From NCBI GenBank assembly GCA_001442925.1, contig LDXX01000006.1, forward strand, positions 329,957 to 393,956: a stretch of 64,000 nucleotides of DNA, written 5' to 3'. How positions within the stretch are numbered: the first letter of the stretch is position 1; each line of letters begins with the position of its first letter. Made by a program: the position numbers and the translations under genes. The DNA is from Candidatus Kryptonium thompsonii. Its GTDB lineage: Bacteria > Bacteroidota > Ignavibacteria > Kryptoniales > Kryptoniaceae. Shown here piece by piece: positions 7,716-16,823 of this stretch. The notes under the pieces are model-generated. The model searched no databases and had not been told where the DNA came from. It was given only the letters and a program-made list of their open reading frames with translations.

Positions 7716-9473
7716 ATGATTTATAAATTTGATGCAGTAATAGTTGGCGCAGGTGGAGCAGGGCTTCGTGCAGCACTTGAAATCCCCGAAGGTTATACCT
7801 GCGCTGTTTTAACAAAAGTCTACCCAACAAGGTCACATACAGGAACAGCTCAAGGTGGAGTCTGTGCAGCACTTGGAAATGAAGAAGAAGATTCATGGGA
7901 ATATCACTTTTTTGATACTGTTAAAGGTAGCGATTTTCTTGGGGATCAAGATGCGATTGAAATAATGTGCTATGATGCTATTCGTGCGATAATTGAACTT
8001 GAACATATGGGTATGCCATTTTCAAGAAATGAAAAGGGCTTGATTGCTCAAAGACCATTCGGTGGGCATACAAAGCCGAAAGATCCAAATAACCCATTTG
8101 GTGAAAGAGTTCCTGTTAAAAGGGCTTGCTTTTCAGCTGATAGAACTGGGCATGTGATGCTCCAAACTCTTTATGAAAATTGTATTAAACGAGGTGTTCA
8201 ATTCTTCCCCGAGTTTTTCGTGACGGATTTGATTGTTCAGGATAATATCGTTCGTGGTGTTGTTGCGATTGAGATTGCAACTGGTGAGATTCACATTTTC
8301 CATGCGAAGACGGTTATGTTTGCAACTGGTGGATATGGTAGAGTTTACAGAATAACATCAAACGCTGTAGTTGGGACAGGGGATGGCTTTGCTATTGCAT
8401 ATCGCAGGGGAATACCGCTTGAAGATATGGAATTTGTTCAATTTCATCCAACTGGGCTCTGGAGGCTCGGGATCTTGGTCTCTGAAGCAGCGAGAGGTGA
8501 GGGAGGCGTGTTAAGGAATAAACTTGGGGAAAGATTTATGGAGAAATACGCCCCGACGATTAAAGATCTCGCACCCCGAGATGTTATCTCGAGAGCAATG
8601 TATACAGAGATTCGTGAAGGACGGGGAATCCAAGGACCAGATGGGACATATTATTTGTTACTTGATTTGACGCACTTGGGACCAGAAATCATAAATAAAA
8701 AGCTTCCTGAGATAACAGGATTTGCGAGAATTTATCTTGGGGTTGATCCGTTGAAGGAACCAATTCCAGTTCAACCGACGACTCACTACGCAATGGGTGG
8801 AATTCCAACAAATGTTGATGCTGAAGTTGTAATAGATGACAAGGGAACAAAAGTGGAAGGGTTTTACGCAGCTGGCGAAGTCGCATGTGTATCAGTTCAC
8901 GGAGCAAATCGACTTGGGACAAATTCGCTTCTTGATATAATTGTCTTTGGGCGTCGCGGAGGGAAGAAAATGGCTGAATATATAAAAGAACATGATTTCC
9001 CACCGCTTCCAAAGGATGCAGACGAATGGACCAGAAAAACAGTTGAGAGAATTTTAAATAGCAATGGGAAAGAGCGTGTTTCAAGGATTAGAAAAGAACT
9101 GCAGGAAATAATGATGGATAATGTATCCGTATTCAGAACAGGTGAGGGTATTAAAAAAGCCATCGAAAAGATCAAGGAATTAAAGGAAAGGTACCAAGAG
9201 ATTAAAATCGATGACAAAGGGAAAAAATTTAACACTGACTTGATTGAAGCAATTGAACTTGGTAATCTTCTTGACACAGCCGAGTCTATCGCTTATAGTG
9301 CTTTGAATAGAACTGAGAGTAGAGGTGCGCATTATCGCGAAGATTATCCAAAGCGTGATGACCAAAATTGGCTCAAGCACACCTTGATTTATAAGAATGA
9401 AGATAAAGAGCCAATCATAAAATATAAACCTGTCGTCATAACGAAAATTCAACCTATGGAGAGAAAATACTAA
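7716..9473 (+). CDS. sdhA: Succinate dehydrogenase flavoprotein subunit
   Basis: Catalytic subunit that oxidises succinate to fumarate using covalently bound FAD. The dinucleotide fold VGAGGAGLRAALE is at the N-terminus. SHTGTAQGG contains the His that carries FAD. FHPTGLW, SEAARGEGG and the GANRLGTNSLLD flavin/active-site motif follow, and the C-terminal helical domain ends near residue 585. The length is typical of the 580-640 range. AGAGGTG lies upstream of the ATG. A fumarate reductase role cannot be excluded, but the two-anchor layout and the order C-D-A-B suit succinate dehydrogenase. Confidence 0.95.
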   Translation: MIYKFDAVIVGAGGAGLRAALEIPEGYTCAVLTKVYPTRSHTGTAQGGVCAALGNEEEDSWEYHFFDTVKGSDFLGDQDAIEIMCYDAIRAIIELEHMGMPFSRNEKGLIAQRPFGGHTKPKDPNNPFGERVPVKRACFSADRTGHVMLQTLYENCIKRGVQFFPEFFVTDLIVQDNIVRGVVAIEIATGEIHIFHAKTVMFATGGYGRVYRITSNAVVGTGDGFAIAYRRGIPLEDMEFVQFHPTGLWRLGILVSEAARGEGGVLRNKLGERFMEKYAPTIKDLAPRDVISRAMYTEIREGRGIQGPDGTYYLLLDLTHLGPEIINKKLPEITGFARIYLGVDPLKEPIPVQPTTHYAMGGIPTNVDAEVVIDDKGTKVEGFYAAGEVACVSVHGANRLGTNSLLDIIVFGRRGGKKMAEYIKEHDFPPLPKDADEWTRKTVERILNSNGKERVSRIRKELQEIMMDNVSVFRTGEGIKKAIEKIKELKERYQEIKIDDKGKKFNTDLIEAIELGNLLDTAESIAYSALNRTESRGAHYREDYPKRDDQNWLKHTLIYKNEDKEPIIKYKPVVITKIQPMERKY

Positions 9474-9496
9474 AACAACAAATGAGGTTTAAAAAA

Positions 9497-10222
9497 ATGA
9501 AGGTAACCTTAAGAATTTTCAGATTTAACCCTGAAACAGATAGTGAACCTTATTACAAAGATTATGAAATTGAAGCGGACCCAAAGGACAGAGTTATCGA
9601 TGTCCTTCACTATATAAAAAATGAAATCGATGGGACCTTAACATTTCGACGCTCCTGCCTTCACGGAATTTGTGGTTCCGATGGTATGAGAATAAATGGA
9701 AAGAATATGCTCGCCTGTTCAATCCTTTTGCAAGACCTTGGTTATTCCGATGCAAATAAGACTTACAAAAAACCCATAGTAATTGAACCTTTGCCTGGAA
9801 TGCCAATTATAAAAGACTTGGTGACTGACTTTACCGACTTTTGGAAAAAGTATGAAGCTGTAAAACCATATCTTATCACCAAAAGCCCGCCACCTGAGAG
9901 AGAAAGACTTCAAAGCCCCGAAGATGTTGAGCTTATCATGGAAGCATCCAAATGTATCCTTTGTGCTTGCTGTACAACAAGCTGTCCATCAACTTGGTCG
10001 AATGAAGACTATCTTGGACCAGCGGCGCTTTTGAAAGCTTATAGGTTCATTTTTGATTCAAGAGATGAAGCAACCGATGAACGCCTTGATATAATTGACA
10101 CGCCCAACGGGATATGGCGTTGTCATACCATCTTTCACTGTGTTCAAGCCTGTCCTAAAGAAATTAACATTACATGGCATATATCTAAGCTTAAGCAGAA
10201 ACTTGTCGAAAGAGAAATTTGA
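9497..10222 (+). CDS. sdhB: Succinate dehydrogenase iron-sulfur subunit
   Basis: Electron-transfer subunit with three iron-sulfur clusters. SCLHGICGSDGMRI plus a later Cys bind [2Fe-2S]; CILCACCTTSCPSTW and CHTIFHCVQACPKE form the [4Fe-4S] and [3Fe-4S] sites. The start is placed at 9497 rather than at the in-frame ATG at 9482 because GAGGTTT sits just ahead of 9497, as it does in sdhD and sdhA; this gives 241 residues, normal for SdhB. It is last in the operon and is followed at once by a hairpin terminator. Confidence 0.93.
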   Translation: MKVTLRIFRFNPETDSEPYYKDYEIEADPKDRVIDVLHYIKNEIDGTLTFRRSCLHGICGSDGMRINGKNMLACSILLQDLGYSDANKTYKKPIVIEPLPGMPIIKDLVTDFTDFWKKYEAVKPYLITKSPPPERERLQSPEDVELIMEASKCILCACCTTSCPSTWSNEDYLGPAALLKAYRFIFDSRDEATDERLDIIDTPNGIWRCHTIFHCVQACPKEINITWHISKLKQKLVEREI

Positions 10223-10229
10223 ACCGTCA

Positions 10230-10256
10230 GGGCGGTGGCAAACACCGCCCTTATTC
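10230..10256 (+). terminator. Hairpin terminator after sdhB
   Basis: GGGCGGTG (10230-10237) pairs perfectly with CACCGCCC (10243-10250) around a five-base loop, followed by TTATTCTT. It starts seven bases after the sdhB stop and abuts the stop codon of the convergent DUF971 gene. It is therefore placed to stop transcription from sdhCDAB and, through the reverse hairpin, possibly the opposite gene. Confidence 0.75.
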
Positions 10257-10538
10257 TTCTTTTAAGTTTCGCAGGTATTCAAAGTCGTAAATCCCCGTAT
10301 TATGACCATCCCCCCATGTTATCTGAATTCCGTAGTTTCCAACCAAATTTATCTCTTTTATCTCATATTGTCCCGAAACAGGTAGTTTGATAAGTGAGCT
10401 TTCATCTCTTTCAGCGGAACAGACGGCACATGGACAATTATCACGCAGAAATTTCAATGAAAGTACGCTTTCATATCCATCGTTCCAAGTGAATTTGAGT
10501 TTATCGTTTACTCTCTCAATTTTGGTTGGGCAAAGCAT
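10251..10538 (-). CDS. DUF971 domain protein
   Basis: Small protein of 95 residues that is entirely a DUF971 (gamma-butyrobetaine hydroxylase N-terminal-like) domain, with LRDNCPCAVC giving a C-x-x-C-type pair near residue 38 and TWGDGHNTGIYDFEYLR at the C-terminus. In larger proteins this domain binds metal next to iron-sulfur carriers (Mrp/ApbC) or oxygenases. Stand-alone forms are common in bacteria and unstudied. It converges on sdhB across a shared hairpin; a role in iron-sulfur supply to complex II would be speculation. Confidence 0.8.
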   Translation of the reverse strand: MLCPTKIERVNDKLKFTWNDGYESVLSLKFLRDNCPCAVCSAERDESSLIKLPVSGQYEIKEINLVGNYGIQITWGDGHNTGIYDFEYLRNLKEE

Positions 10539-10612
10539 TGGTAAAAATTGAATTTGTTTTTAAATTTATTTTGCTAAAAGGTATTAATTTGAAACTCAAT
10601 TTTCAAGTTTGA

Positions 10613-11839
10613 ATGGAGAAGGTAGGCGAAAATGTCGTTAAGATTTTTATAGATGGCATCGGAGATGTTTATTTTAATTTGCAAAAGTATTCGACTACTA
10701 TTTCGGAAGAGCATAAATTTATTTACTACTTCGACGCAGAGGGGAGATTTATGGGCGGATTTTTTGACGGAGTGAGCTACAGGCGTGGGCTTGATAATAG
10801 ATTGATGAAAAAATTTTTTGATAAAGATGGAAGCAAGGTTAAAATTTTTGTCGGCGATGAAGAAAAGCGTAAGGTTATTGAAGATGTAATTGAACGAGTT
10901 TTAAAGATAAGGGATGCATTAAGCGGGAACGAGCACGAAGTTTTGGAACGACTTGACGAAATTTTAAAGTGGGATTATAAACAACTTGAAAAAGATGGGA
11001 TTAAATTTTTCTCCGTTTATAAACCGATAAGCATCCTTCCACCAGACCAGTATTTCTCGCTCGTTCTTCAGCCAGCTGAAGGTTGTTCATGGAACAAATG
11101 CACATTTTGTAGTTTTTATCAGGATAGAAGATTTAGAGTGAAATCGCCAGATGAATTTTTAAATCATGTTAAGAAAGTTAAAGAATTCTTCGGCAGGGCG
11201 ATTGGACTTAGAAAATCAATTTTTCTTGGTGATGCAAATGCGTTGATAATTCCACAGAAACGATTGGTTGAACTTATAAAAATTATCCATGATGAATTCC
11301 CCATCGGTAAATCTAAAAATGGGTTTGACCATGTTTTTGATGGAATTTATTCGTTTCTTGATATATTCGGAGCGGAAAGAAAAAGTTATGATGAATATGT
11401 TGAGCTTAGAGATTTACTTTTAAAAAGAATTTACATAGGTTTGGAAACGGGCGATGCAAATTTGTTTAAATATCTTAACAAACCTGGGTCGCCAGATGGA
11501 TGTGTTGAAGTTGTCCAAACGATAAAAAGTGCAGGAATAAATGTTGGGGTTATAATTTTGGCTGGGGCTGGGGGAAAGAAATTTTATGAAGCTCATGTTA
11601 AGAATACCGTTGAAACGATATTGAAGATGCCCCTTGGGAATGGCGATATTGTTTATCTTTCTCCGCTTGTTCTTGATGAAGCGGATGAATATGTTAGAAT
11701 TATGAATGAACTTGGTTCTGAAACGCTTGATAAGTTTGAAATGGCAAAACAAATTCAAAAAATCAAAGAGGGGCTTAAAGGTTTAAATAAATTAGGGGTG
11801 CGAGTGACGCTCTATGACATACAGGAATTTATTTACTAA
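10613..11839 (+). CDS. Radical SAM protein of unknown function
   Basis: 408-residue protein with a radical SAM core. The cluster motif reads CSWNKCTFC (C-x4-C-x2-C, near residue 161), one residue longer than the classic C-x3-C-x2-C. The downstream GLETGDANLFKYLNKPG resembles the SAM-binding strand of Elp3/HemN-like radical SAM barrels. The first ~140 residues lack a recognisable domain and are not a B12-binding fold. There are few extra cysteines, so auxiliary clusters are unlikely. It ends 18 bases before the SLC13 transporter on the same strand, suggesting cotranscription, but substrate and product are unknown. Confidence 0.75.
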   Translation: MEKVGENVVKIFIDGIGDVYFNLQKYSTTISEEHKFIYYFDAEGRFMGGFFDGVSYRRGLDNRLMKKFFDKDGSKVKIFVGDEEKRKVIEDVIERVLKIRDALSGNEHEVLERLDEILKWDYKQLEKDGIKFFSVYKPISILPPDQYFSLVLQPAEGCSWNKCTFCSFYQDRRFRVKSPDEFLNHVKKVKEFFGRAIGLRKSIFLGDANALIIPQKRLVELIKIIHDEFPIGKSKNGFDHVFDGIYSFLDIFGAERKSYDEYVELRDLLLKRIYIGLETGDANLFKYLNKPGSPDGCVEVVQTIKSAGINVGVIILAGAGGKKFYEAHVKNTVETILKMPLGNGDIVYLSPLVLDEADEYVRIMNELGSETLDKFEMAKQIQKIKEGLKGLNKLGVRVTLYDIQEFIY

Positions 11840-11857
11840 AAAATTGGGTAATGCCAA

Positions 11858-13441
11858 ATGGATTTTGATAAAATACGGGGGAATGTAGGTTTTTTTCTTG
11901 GGCTAATCGTTTTTATAACTATTTTGCTTATTCCCATTCCAAAAGCATTTACTGATTACGCAAGCCAAAAACTTGGAAGCGATAGTTTAACACCAGAGGT
12001 TTTAAGACTTTCATATAGTATGAAAGTCACTTTTGCACTTATGTTGTTGATGGTGATCTGGTGGATAAGCGAGGCGGTGCCAATTCCTGTAACATCTCTT
12101 TTGCCTGGGGTAATCTTGCCACTTTTTCATGCCTATGGATTTCATGACGGAAAATTTATTGAGTTGAACGGTAAAAATGTTTTTATAAACTATGCGAATC
12201 CAATAATTTTTTTATTTCTTGCTGGATTTTTAATAGCGGGTGCGATGCAAAAGTGGGGACTCGATAGGAGAATTGCTCTATGGATTTTAACTCGTGGAAA
12301 TATCGCAAAAAGTCCAAACAAAATTTTATTTGGGTTAATTGTTGCAACTGCTTTTATATCGATGTGGGTTTCGAATACCGCAACTACAGCTATGATGCTT
12401 CCAATTGGGCTTGGCATATTGAATAAGTTAAATGTTGACCTGAATTCAAAGTTTGGGAAATCTATAATGCTTGGAATAGCTTTTGCTTCTTCAATCGGGG
12501 GCGTTGGAACTATAATTGGAACCCCGCCCAATGGTATCGCTGTATCAATTCTTGCAAAAGAAGGAATTGCACATATAAGTTTTCTTGAATGGATGATGTT
12601 TGGGGTCCCGTTCGTAGTTTTAGCCTTGCCGATTTTGTGGTTTGTTTTAAAAATTGTTTTTAAATCGGATGTTTCCTTTGGAGACGAAATAAAAGAGACA
12701 TTGCTTTATGAAAAGAGTAACCTTGGCAAGTTATCAAAGCCAGAGAAGTTGACATTATTTGGATTCTCGTTAACGGTTTTTCTTTGGGTTACAAATCCGT
12801 TGTGGAAATTTATACCGTTCGTTGGTGAAAGGCTGGAGTGGTTTGATGAGTATTTAATAGCTGTTTTTGGAAGTATGATTTTGTTCACTTTGCCCGTTGA
12901 CTTATCAAAAAGAAAATTTGTTCTCGATTGGGGCGATTCAAAATATGTCGATTGGGGAACTTTGCTTTTATTCGGTGGGGGAATAGCTTTGTCTGATGCG
13001 TTGTTTAAAACAGGACTTGCGGATGTAATTTCCAGTGAGTTTGTAAAGTTTTTCGGACATCCGTCACCTGTGTTTCTTGTTTTTATAATTGTGATTTTTA
13101 TGGAGCTTCTAACGGAGATAACATCCAACACCGCCGTAACTTCAATGATGGTTCCAATATTAATTTCAATATGTTCTGAACTTGACATTAACCCCACCTT
13201 TCTTGTTTTGCCTGCAACTATTGCTGCATCTATGGCATTTATGCTTCCCGTGGCAACGCCACCAAATGCGATCGTTTATGGGTCAAGATATGTGACATTA
13301 AAAGATATGTTGAAAGCTGGCGTCGTGCTTGATGTAGTGATGTGGATTTATATTTTCTTGTTTTTTTACATCATATTCACCTTAAATCTGAGCGGAAATT
13401 TTTCTGCTTTTTTACTTCAAACAACTTTATTACTAAAATAA
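11858..13441 (+). CDS. SLC13/DASS-family anion:sodium symporter
   Basis: Inner-membrane transporter of 527 residues with 11 or so hydrophobic segments. Both diagnostic Ser-Asn-Thr substrate/sodium hairpins are present: WVSNTATTAMM (about residue 172) and ITSNTAVTSMM (about residue 430), with GTIIGTPPNG and ATPPNAIVYG after them. Family members import C4-dicarboxylates, citrate or sulfate with sodium. A dicarboxylate such as succinate would fit the nearby sdh operon, but specificity is not readable. It follows the radical SAM gene by 18 bases. Confidence 0.88.
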   Translation: MDFDKIRGNVGFFLGLIVFITILLIPIPKAFTDYASQKLGSDSLTPEVLRLSYSMKVTFALMLLMVIWWISEAVPIPVTSLLPGVILPLFHAYGFHDGKFIELNGKNVFINYANPIIFLFLAGFLIAGAMQKWGLDRRIALWILTRGNIAKSPNKILFGLIVATAFISMWVSNTATTAMMLPIGLGILNKLNVDLNSKFGKSIMLGIAFASSIGGVGTIIGTPPNGIAVSILAKEGIAHISFLEWMMFGVPFVVLALPILWFVLKIVFKSDVSFGDEIKETLLYEKSNLGKLSKPEKLTLFGFSLTVFLWVTNPLWKFIPFVGERLEWFDEYLIAVFGSMILFTLPVDLSKRKFVLDWGDSKYVDWGTLLLFGGGIALSDALFKTGLADVISSEFVKFFGHPSPVFLVFIIVIFMELLTEITSNTAVTSMMVPILISICSELDINPTFLVLPATIAASMAFMLPVATPPNAIVYGSRYVTLKDMLKAGVVLDVVMWIYIFLFFYIIFTLNLSGNFSAFLLQTTLLLK

Positions 13442-13529
13442 CTTTACAACGGCAAAGCCAATAGGAATCTTACTTTTGATTTAAATTCAAAGTAAATTAT
13501 TTTAAACAAAAACCAACGGAGGTGCGCCT

Positions 13530-14216
13530 ATGGCGGTGCGAAAAATTTTAAATTATATTGGAATTACTGGGGTAATAATCTTTTTGTTGATTTACATTTT
13601 TGAATTTACTCCGCACCACGACGGGCCCCCTGCATCAATTAAATGGATAAGAGAAAATCTTGGGATAGGGGGATTGATAATAATTAACATTGCAATTGTT
13701 CTTGCGTTTCTTGGTTTGCTAACTTATAGAAAGCCAACGAAAAATTTATGGAAATCAAAAACCGCTTTCATAGCATTTGTTGTTGCTTTGATGACGGAAA
13801 TGTTCGGTTGGCCACTTTTAATTTTCCTTATTTCACCAGTTTTTGATGTCCCAATCATATCAAGAAAATACTTTGAAACATTCGGGCATTTGCCAGCAAA
13901 GATTGGAACATTAGTAAGTATCATTGGGATATCTTTAATTTCAGCTGGTTGGGTGAAAATTCACAAAGCAGAGGGGCTTGTAACAGATGGAATTTATAAA
14001 TTTATACGCCATCCGCAGTATACTGGAATTTTTCTCTTTACGCTTGGCTGGATCATACATTGGCCATCGGTGATAACTCTATTACTATGGCCTGTGCTTA
14101 TTGGCTCTTATATTTGGCTTTCAATTCAGGAAGAGAAAGAGCTCGTTGAAATTTACGGTCAGGCTTACATTGAATACGCAAATAAAACAAAAAGATTTAT
14201 CCCTTACATAGTTTGA
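13530..14216 (+). CDS. Isoprenylcysteine carboxyl methyltransferase-like membrane protein
   Basis: 228-residue integral membrane protein with about six hydrophobic helices and the C-terminal SAM-binding signature of the ICMT/phospholipid-methyltransferase superfamily: GIYKFIRHPQYTG (about residue 153), EEKELVEIYG and the YANKTKRFIP tail. Bacterial members methylate lipids or other small substrates at the membrane, and the substrate cannot be predicted. GGAGGTG lies nine bases before the ATG, fixing the start. The 88-base gap from the transporter holds a near-palindromic AT-rich stretch (13469-13495) that may terminate the upstream unit. Confidence 0.75.
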   Translation: MAVRKILNYIGITGVIIFLLIYIFEFTPHHDGPPASIKWIRENLGIGGLIIINIAIVLAFLGLLTYRKPTKNLWKSKTAFIAFVVALMTEMFGWPLLIFLISPVFDVPIISRKYFETFGHLPAKIGTLVSIIGISLISAGWVKIHKAEGLVTDGIYKFIRHPQYTGIFLFTLGWIIHWPSVITLLLWPVLIGSYIWLSIQEEKELVEIYGQAYIEYANKTKRFIPYIV

Positions 14217-14229
14217 TTTTAGAAATTTT

Positions 14230-14342
14230 TTAAAGTTTTACAAGCTTGTTGCTTTTTACATCAATATTCACTGTTCTGTTGTTTCAGCAAAATTGTTCCC
14301 ACAAGAACGGGCAATGTGCCTAGTATATGATACTTTGGGGGA
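14230..14342 (-). pseudogene. Remnant of a clan AA (retropepsin-like) aspartic protease
   Basis: Read on the minus strand, the segment gives PPKYHILGTLPVLVG followed by TILL, and after a frameshift VNIDVKSNKLVKL with a stop ending at 14230. The LGTLPVLVGTILL core and the closing V-D-x-K-x-x-K-L tail match the C-terminal end of small bacterial clan AA aspartic proteases, often found as toxin-antitoxin-like or orphan genes. The N-terminal half with the catalytic DTG is not visible. It lies between the ICMT-like gene and the apbE promoter. Confidence 0.4.
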
Positions 14343-14414
14343 TTTCCTTACCAGTAATCCAACCGTTAGGTTATTCGGTTATGATTCAGGTGGGTTTTGA
14401 CGGGCTTCGAAAAC

Positions 14415-14459
14415 TTGACTTTTTCATTTCTTTATATTATATTTAGACTGAGTCTAAAT
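14415..14459 (+). promoter_or_regulatory. apbE promoter overlapped by a 19-bp palindromic operator
   Basis: TTGACT (14415-14420) and TATATT (14438-14443) with an exact 17-base spacer form a good promoter. The perfect palindrome ATTTAGACTGAGTCTAAAT (14441-14459) overlaps the -10 box and expected start point, the classic place for a repressor. The translation start is at 14474. The size and symmetry recall operators of metal-responsive DtxR/MntR-type repressors, but the regulator is not in the window and this assignment is inference. I found no second copy elsewhere in the window by eye. Confidence 0.7.
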
Positions 14460-14473
14460 AAATTAAATGGACT

Positions 14474-15397
14474 ATGGATAAGCTTGTTAAATTTATGCTG
14501 TTGTTCTTTGTCGTGGAGATCGTCCTAGCTCAGGGAGCGAGCTACTATCTTATGGGGACATATGCTTACATTGAGCTTCCAAATGAAAACCTGAATTACA
14601 CTGCGTATAAATATCTCAGGGGGATTGAGATGAAGCTTTCGGATTATGTCGATTCGTCGGATGTCTCAAAGATTAATCTAAATGCGGGGAAGAAATTTGT
14701 AAAAGTTTCGGATATCACAATTGAGGCTATAAAAAACGCCATTGAGATTTCAGAAAGTACAAATGGGGTTTTCGATATCACTGTTGGAGCCTTAACAATT
14801 AATGCTAAAAGGTTCAAGAAATTATCCGAAGACAGTGCTCGTAAGCTTATTAATTTCAGAGATGTAGTGATTTCTGGTGATAGCGTGATGCTTTTAAAAG
14901 AGGGGATGGCAATTGATTTGGGGGGGATGGGGAAGGGATTTGCAATTGAAAAAGTCTTTGATTATTTAAGGACGAGCTCTGGATTTATTTCAATTGGCGG
15001 AGATATGAAGGTGTGGGGGCATAAGAGGACGCTTGCGATCAAAGACCCTATAAATGGAGGTACACTTGTTCAAATGGTCAACTCGAGCGATGTCAGCATA
15101 TCAACATCTGGAAATTATTTGAGAAAACATATTGAAACAAAAGATGGGAGAATTGTTCAGGTAACAGTTGCCCATAAAAATGCAACACTTGCAGATGCCT
15201 ATGCGACCGCTCTCTTTGCGATGTCTAAGGATTTGAGAGATAAATTTTTAAGTGAGAATAACGATGTTGGTGTTCTAATACTTTACGACGATGGCTCAAT
15301 TTTTGTAAACAATAAATTTAGAGAATTTTTTGATGTAATGATTTTTAAGGATGGCGTTCAGCATATTTCAAAAACAAATAAAGATGATGAAAAATGA
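14474..15397 (+). CDS. apbE: FAD:protein FMN transferase
   Basis: Periplasmic enzyme that splits FAD and attaches FMN to a Ser/Thr of target proteins with Mg. The N-terminal ~19 residues are a signal peptide ending VLAQ. Next comes MGTYAYIEL (family MGT motif), then IDLGGMGKGFAIEK (about residue 150), SIGGDMKVWG and the metal-binding ADAYATALFAM near residue 252. The 307-residue length is normal. The likely target, an FMN-binding protein with the attachment motif, is two genes downstream. It is first in the cluster behind the palindromic operator and overlaps the next gene by ATGA. Confidence 0.9.
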   Translation: MDKLVKFMLLFFVVEIVLAQGASYYLMGTYAYIELPNENLNYTAYKYLRGIEMKLSDYVDSSDVSKINLNAGKKFVKVSDITIEAIKNAIEISESTNGVFDITVGALTINAKRFKKLSEDSARKLINFRDVVISGDSVMLLKEGMAIDLGGMGKGFAIEKVFDYLRTSSGFISIGGDMKVWGHKRTLAIKDPINGGTLVQMVNSSDVSISTSGNYLRKHIETKDGRIVQVTVAHKNATLADAYATALFAMSKDLRDKFLSENNDVGVLILYDDGSIFVNNKFREFFDVMIFKDGVQHISKTNKDDEK

Positions 15398-16761
15398 ACA
15401 AGATCATTTTTAAGGCCTTCATTCTAACGATCGCTTTATTTATATTGTTATCAAACCTTACATTCTCCCAGTCGCAGGAAGAAAAAATAAAACAACTTGA
15501 AAAGAGGATTGAACAGCTTGAAGCTGAAATTTCAAAGCTCCAAGCTATTGGAAAGCAAGAGGAAGAGATAATCCAGATGATCGAGGCGTTGAAAGAAGAA
15601 GTAAGACGACTTCGGCTTGAGGTGGCGATGCCGGAGATCGAACTGAAGTCATACTTTGGACTTGGTCCAGCAGCTTCAAAAATTTACTATACTCCACGCG
15701 GGTTATCAATTGCCGGATATGGTGAGATAACATATGAAAATTATCTTGATCAGTCAAAAACGGACAGAGGGGATGTGTTAAGATTTATACCTTATATCGG
15801 GTATAAATTTACGGATAACATCCTGGTAAATTCTGAACTTGAAATTGAGCATGCTGGGATCAGTAATGTTGGGGATAGAAAGCCGGAAGTTTATGTTGAA
15901 TTTTTATATGTGGATTTTCTTTTATCATCGGGATTTAACATAAGAACTGGGTTATTTCTCATTCCTATAAGTAGAATGAACGAATATCATGAACCACCCG
16001 TCTATTTTGGGACATTAAGACCTGATGTGGAAAGATTTGTAATTCCAACTGTGTGGAGGGAACTTGGTGTGATGGTTTATGGTGAGTTATTCTCTGGGCT
16101 TTCGTATAAAGCAGGGATTATGAATGGCTTGAGAACCGATTTGATAGGCGATTGGATTGGTGCTGGAAGACAGAGAGGAGCAACAGTTAATTTTGACAAG
16201 TTTGCGGGGATTTTAAGATTCGATTTCACCCCCATTAAAAATTTAACACTTGGAGCTTCGTTCTATAGCAGTGGTGGAAGTGACGCAGCCGGAGCAAGTC
16301 CAAAAGGAAGCGCGGAGGCAAAATTCGGGCTTTTAACATTTGATGGACAACTTCAGTTTGAAAATTTACTTGTTAAGGGTTTATTCGCTTATGGAAGTGC
16401 GGATGGTAATAGCTTTTATACGAATAGAGCCGGTAGAGCAAGTAAAGTTTACGGATGGTATGTAGAAGCAGGGTATAATTTAATCCCGCTTATATATCCA
16501 GAATCGATAGTTTCGTTTTCTCCGTTTGTAAGGTATGAGAGATATGATTTGAATAGAAATGTTTTCGTTGGGGATCCGGATCCGAAGAAAAATAGAAGTG
16601 TGTTTACATTTGGGATTGACTTTAAACCGCATCCACAGGTAGTGATAAAGGCAGATTATCAACTTCGCAATACTTCATCGAGCCTTCCAGCTGGTGTTGG
16701 AAGTGGGAAGGATGAATGGAAAATTGATCAATTTAATATAGGACTCGGTTTTATATTTTAA
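15394..16761 (+). CDS. Outer-membrane porin-like protein with N-terminal coiled coil
   Basis: 455 residues. A signal peptide ends near TFSQS. A heptad-rich coiled coil follows (about residues 28-75, with EEKIKQLEKRIEQLEAEI), then alternating amphipathic strands typical of a 16-18-strand outer-membrane barrel, ending in GLGFIF with a terminal Phe. The layout resembles phosphate-selective porin O/P and OprP-like proteins whose coiled coil forms a periplasmic stalk. Translation is coupled to apbE by a four-base overlap. Substrate is unknown; given its neighbours, it may carry a metal complex or electron acceptor across the outer membrane. A strong terminator follows. Confidence 0.75.
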   Translation: MNKIIFKAFILTIALFILLSNLTFSQSQEEKIKQLEKRIEQLEAEISKLQAIGKQEEEIIQMIEALKEEVRRLRLEVAMPEIELKSYFGLGPAASKIYYTPRGLSIAGYGEITYENYLDQSKTDRGDVLRFIPYIGYKFTDNILVNSELEIEHAGISNVGDRKPEVYVEFLYVDFLLSSGFNIRTGLFLIPISRMNEYHEPPVYFGTLRPDVERFVIPTVWRELGVMVYGELFSGLSYKAGIMNGLRTDLIGDWIGAGRQRGATVNFDKFAGILRFDFTPIKNLTLGASFYSSGGSDAAGASPKGSAEAKFGLLTFDGQLQFENLLVKGLFAYGSADGNSFYTNRAGRASKVYGWYVEAGYNLIPLIYPESIVSFSPFVRYERYDLNRNVFVGDPDPKKNRSVFTFGIDFKPHPQVVIKADYQLRNTSSSLPAGVGSGKDEWKIDQFNIGLGFIF

Positions 16762-16774
16762 CGCCATTGAGGTT

Positions 16775-16802
16775 CTCCCGGGCTTTTGCCCGGGGATTTT
16801 TA
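16775..16802 (+). terminator. Intrinsic terminator after the porin-like gene
   Basis: CCCGGGC (16777-16783), loop TTTT, GCCCGGG (16788-16794), then GATTTTTAT: a textbook hairpin and T-run 15 bases after the stop. It separates apbE-porin from the FMN-binding protein and membrane protein, which may be reached by read-through or have their own promoter. Confidence 0.85.
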
Positions 16803-16823
16803 TAAAAAATTTGCTTAGGTAAG

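Noticed and set aside
12706..13197. 163-codon open frame antisense to the SLC13 transporter
   Set aside because: Lies wholly within a strong transporter gene and has no recognisable features.
14441..14459. Palindrome as an insertion-sequence end
   Set aside because: No transposase or second terminal repeat nearby; its position on the -10 box fits an operator better.
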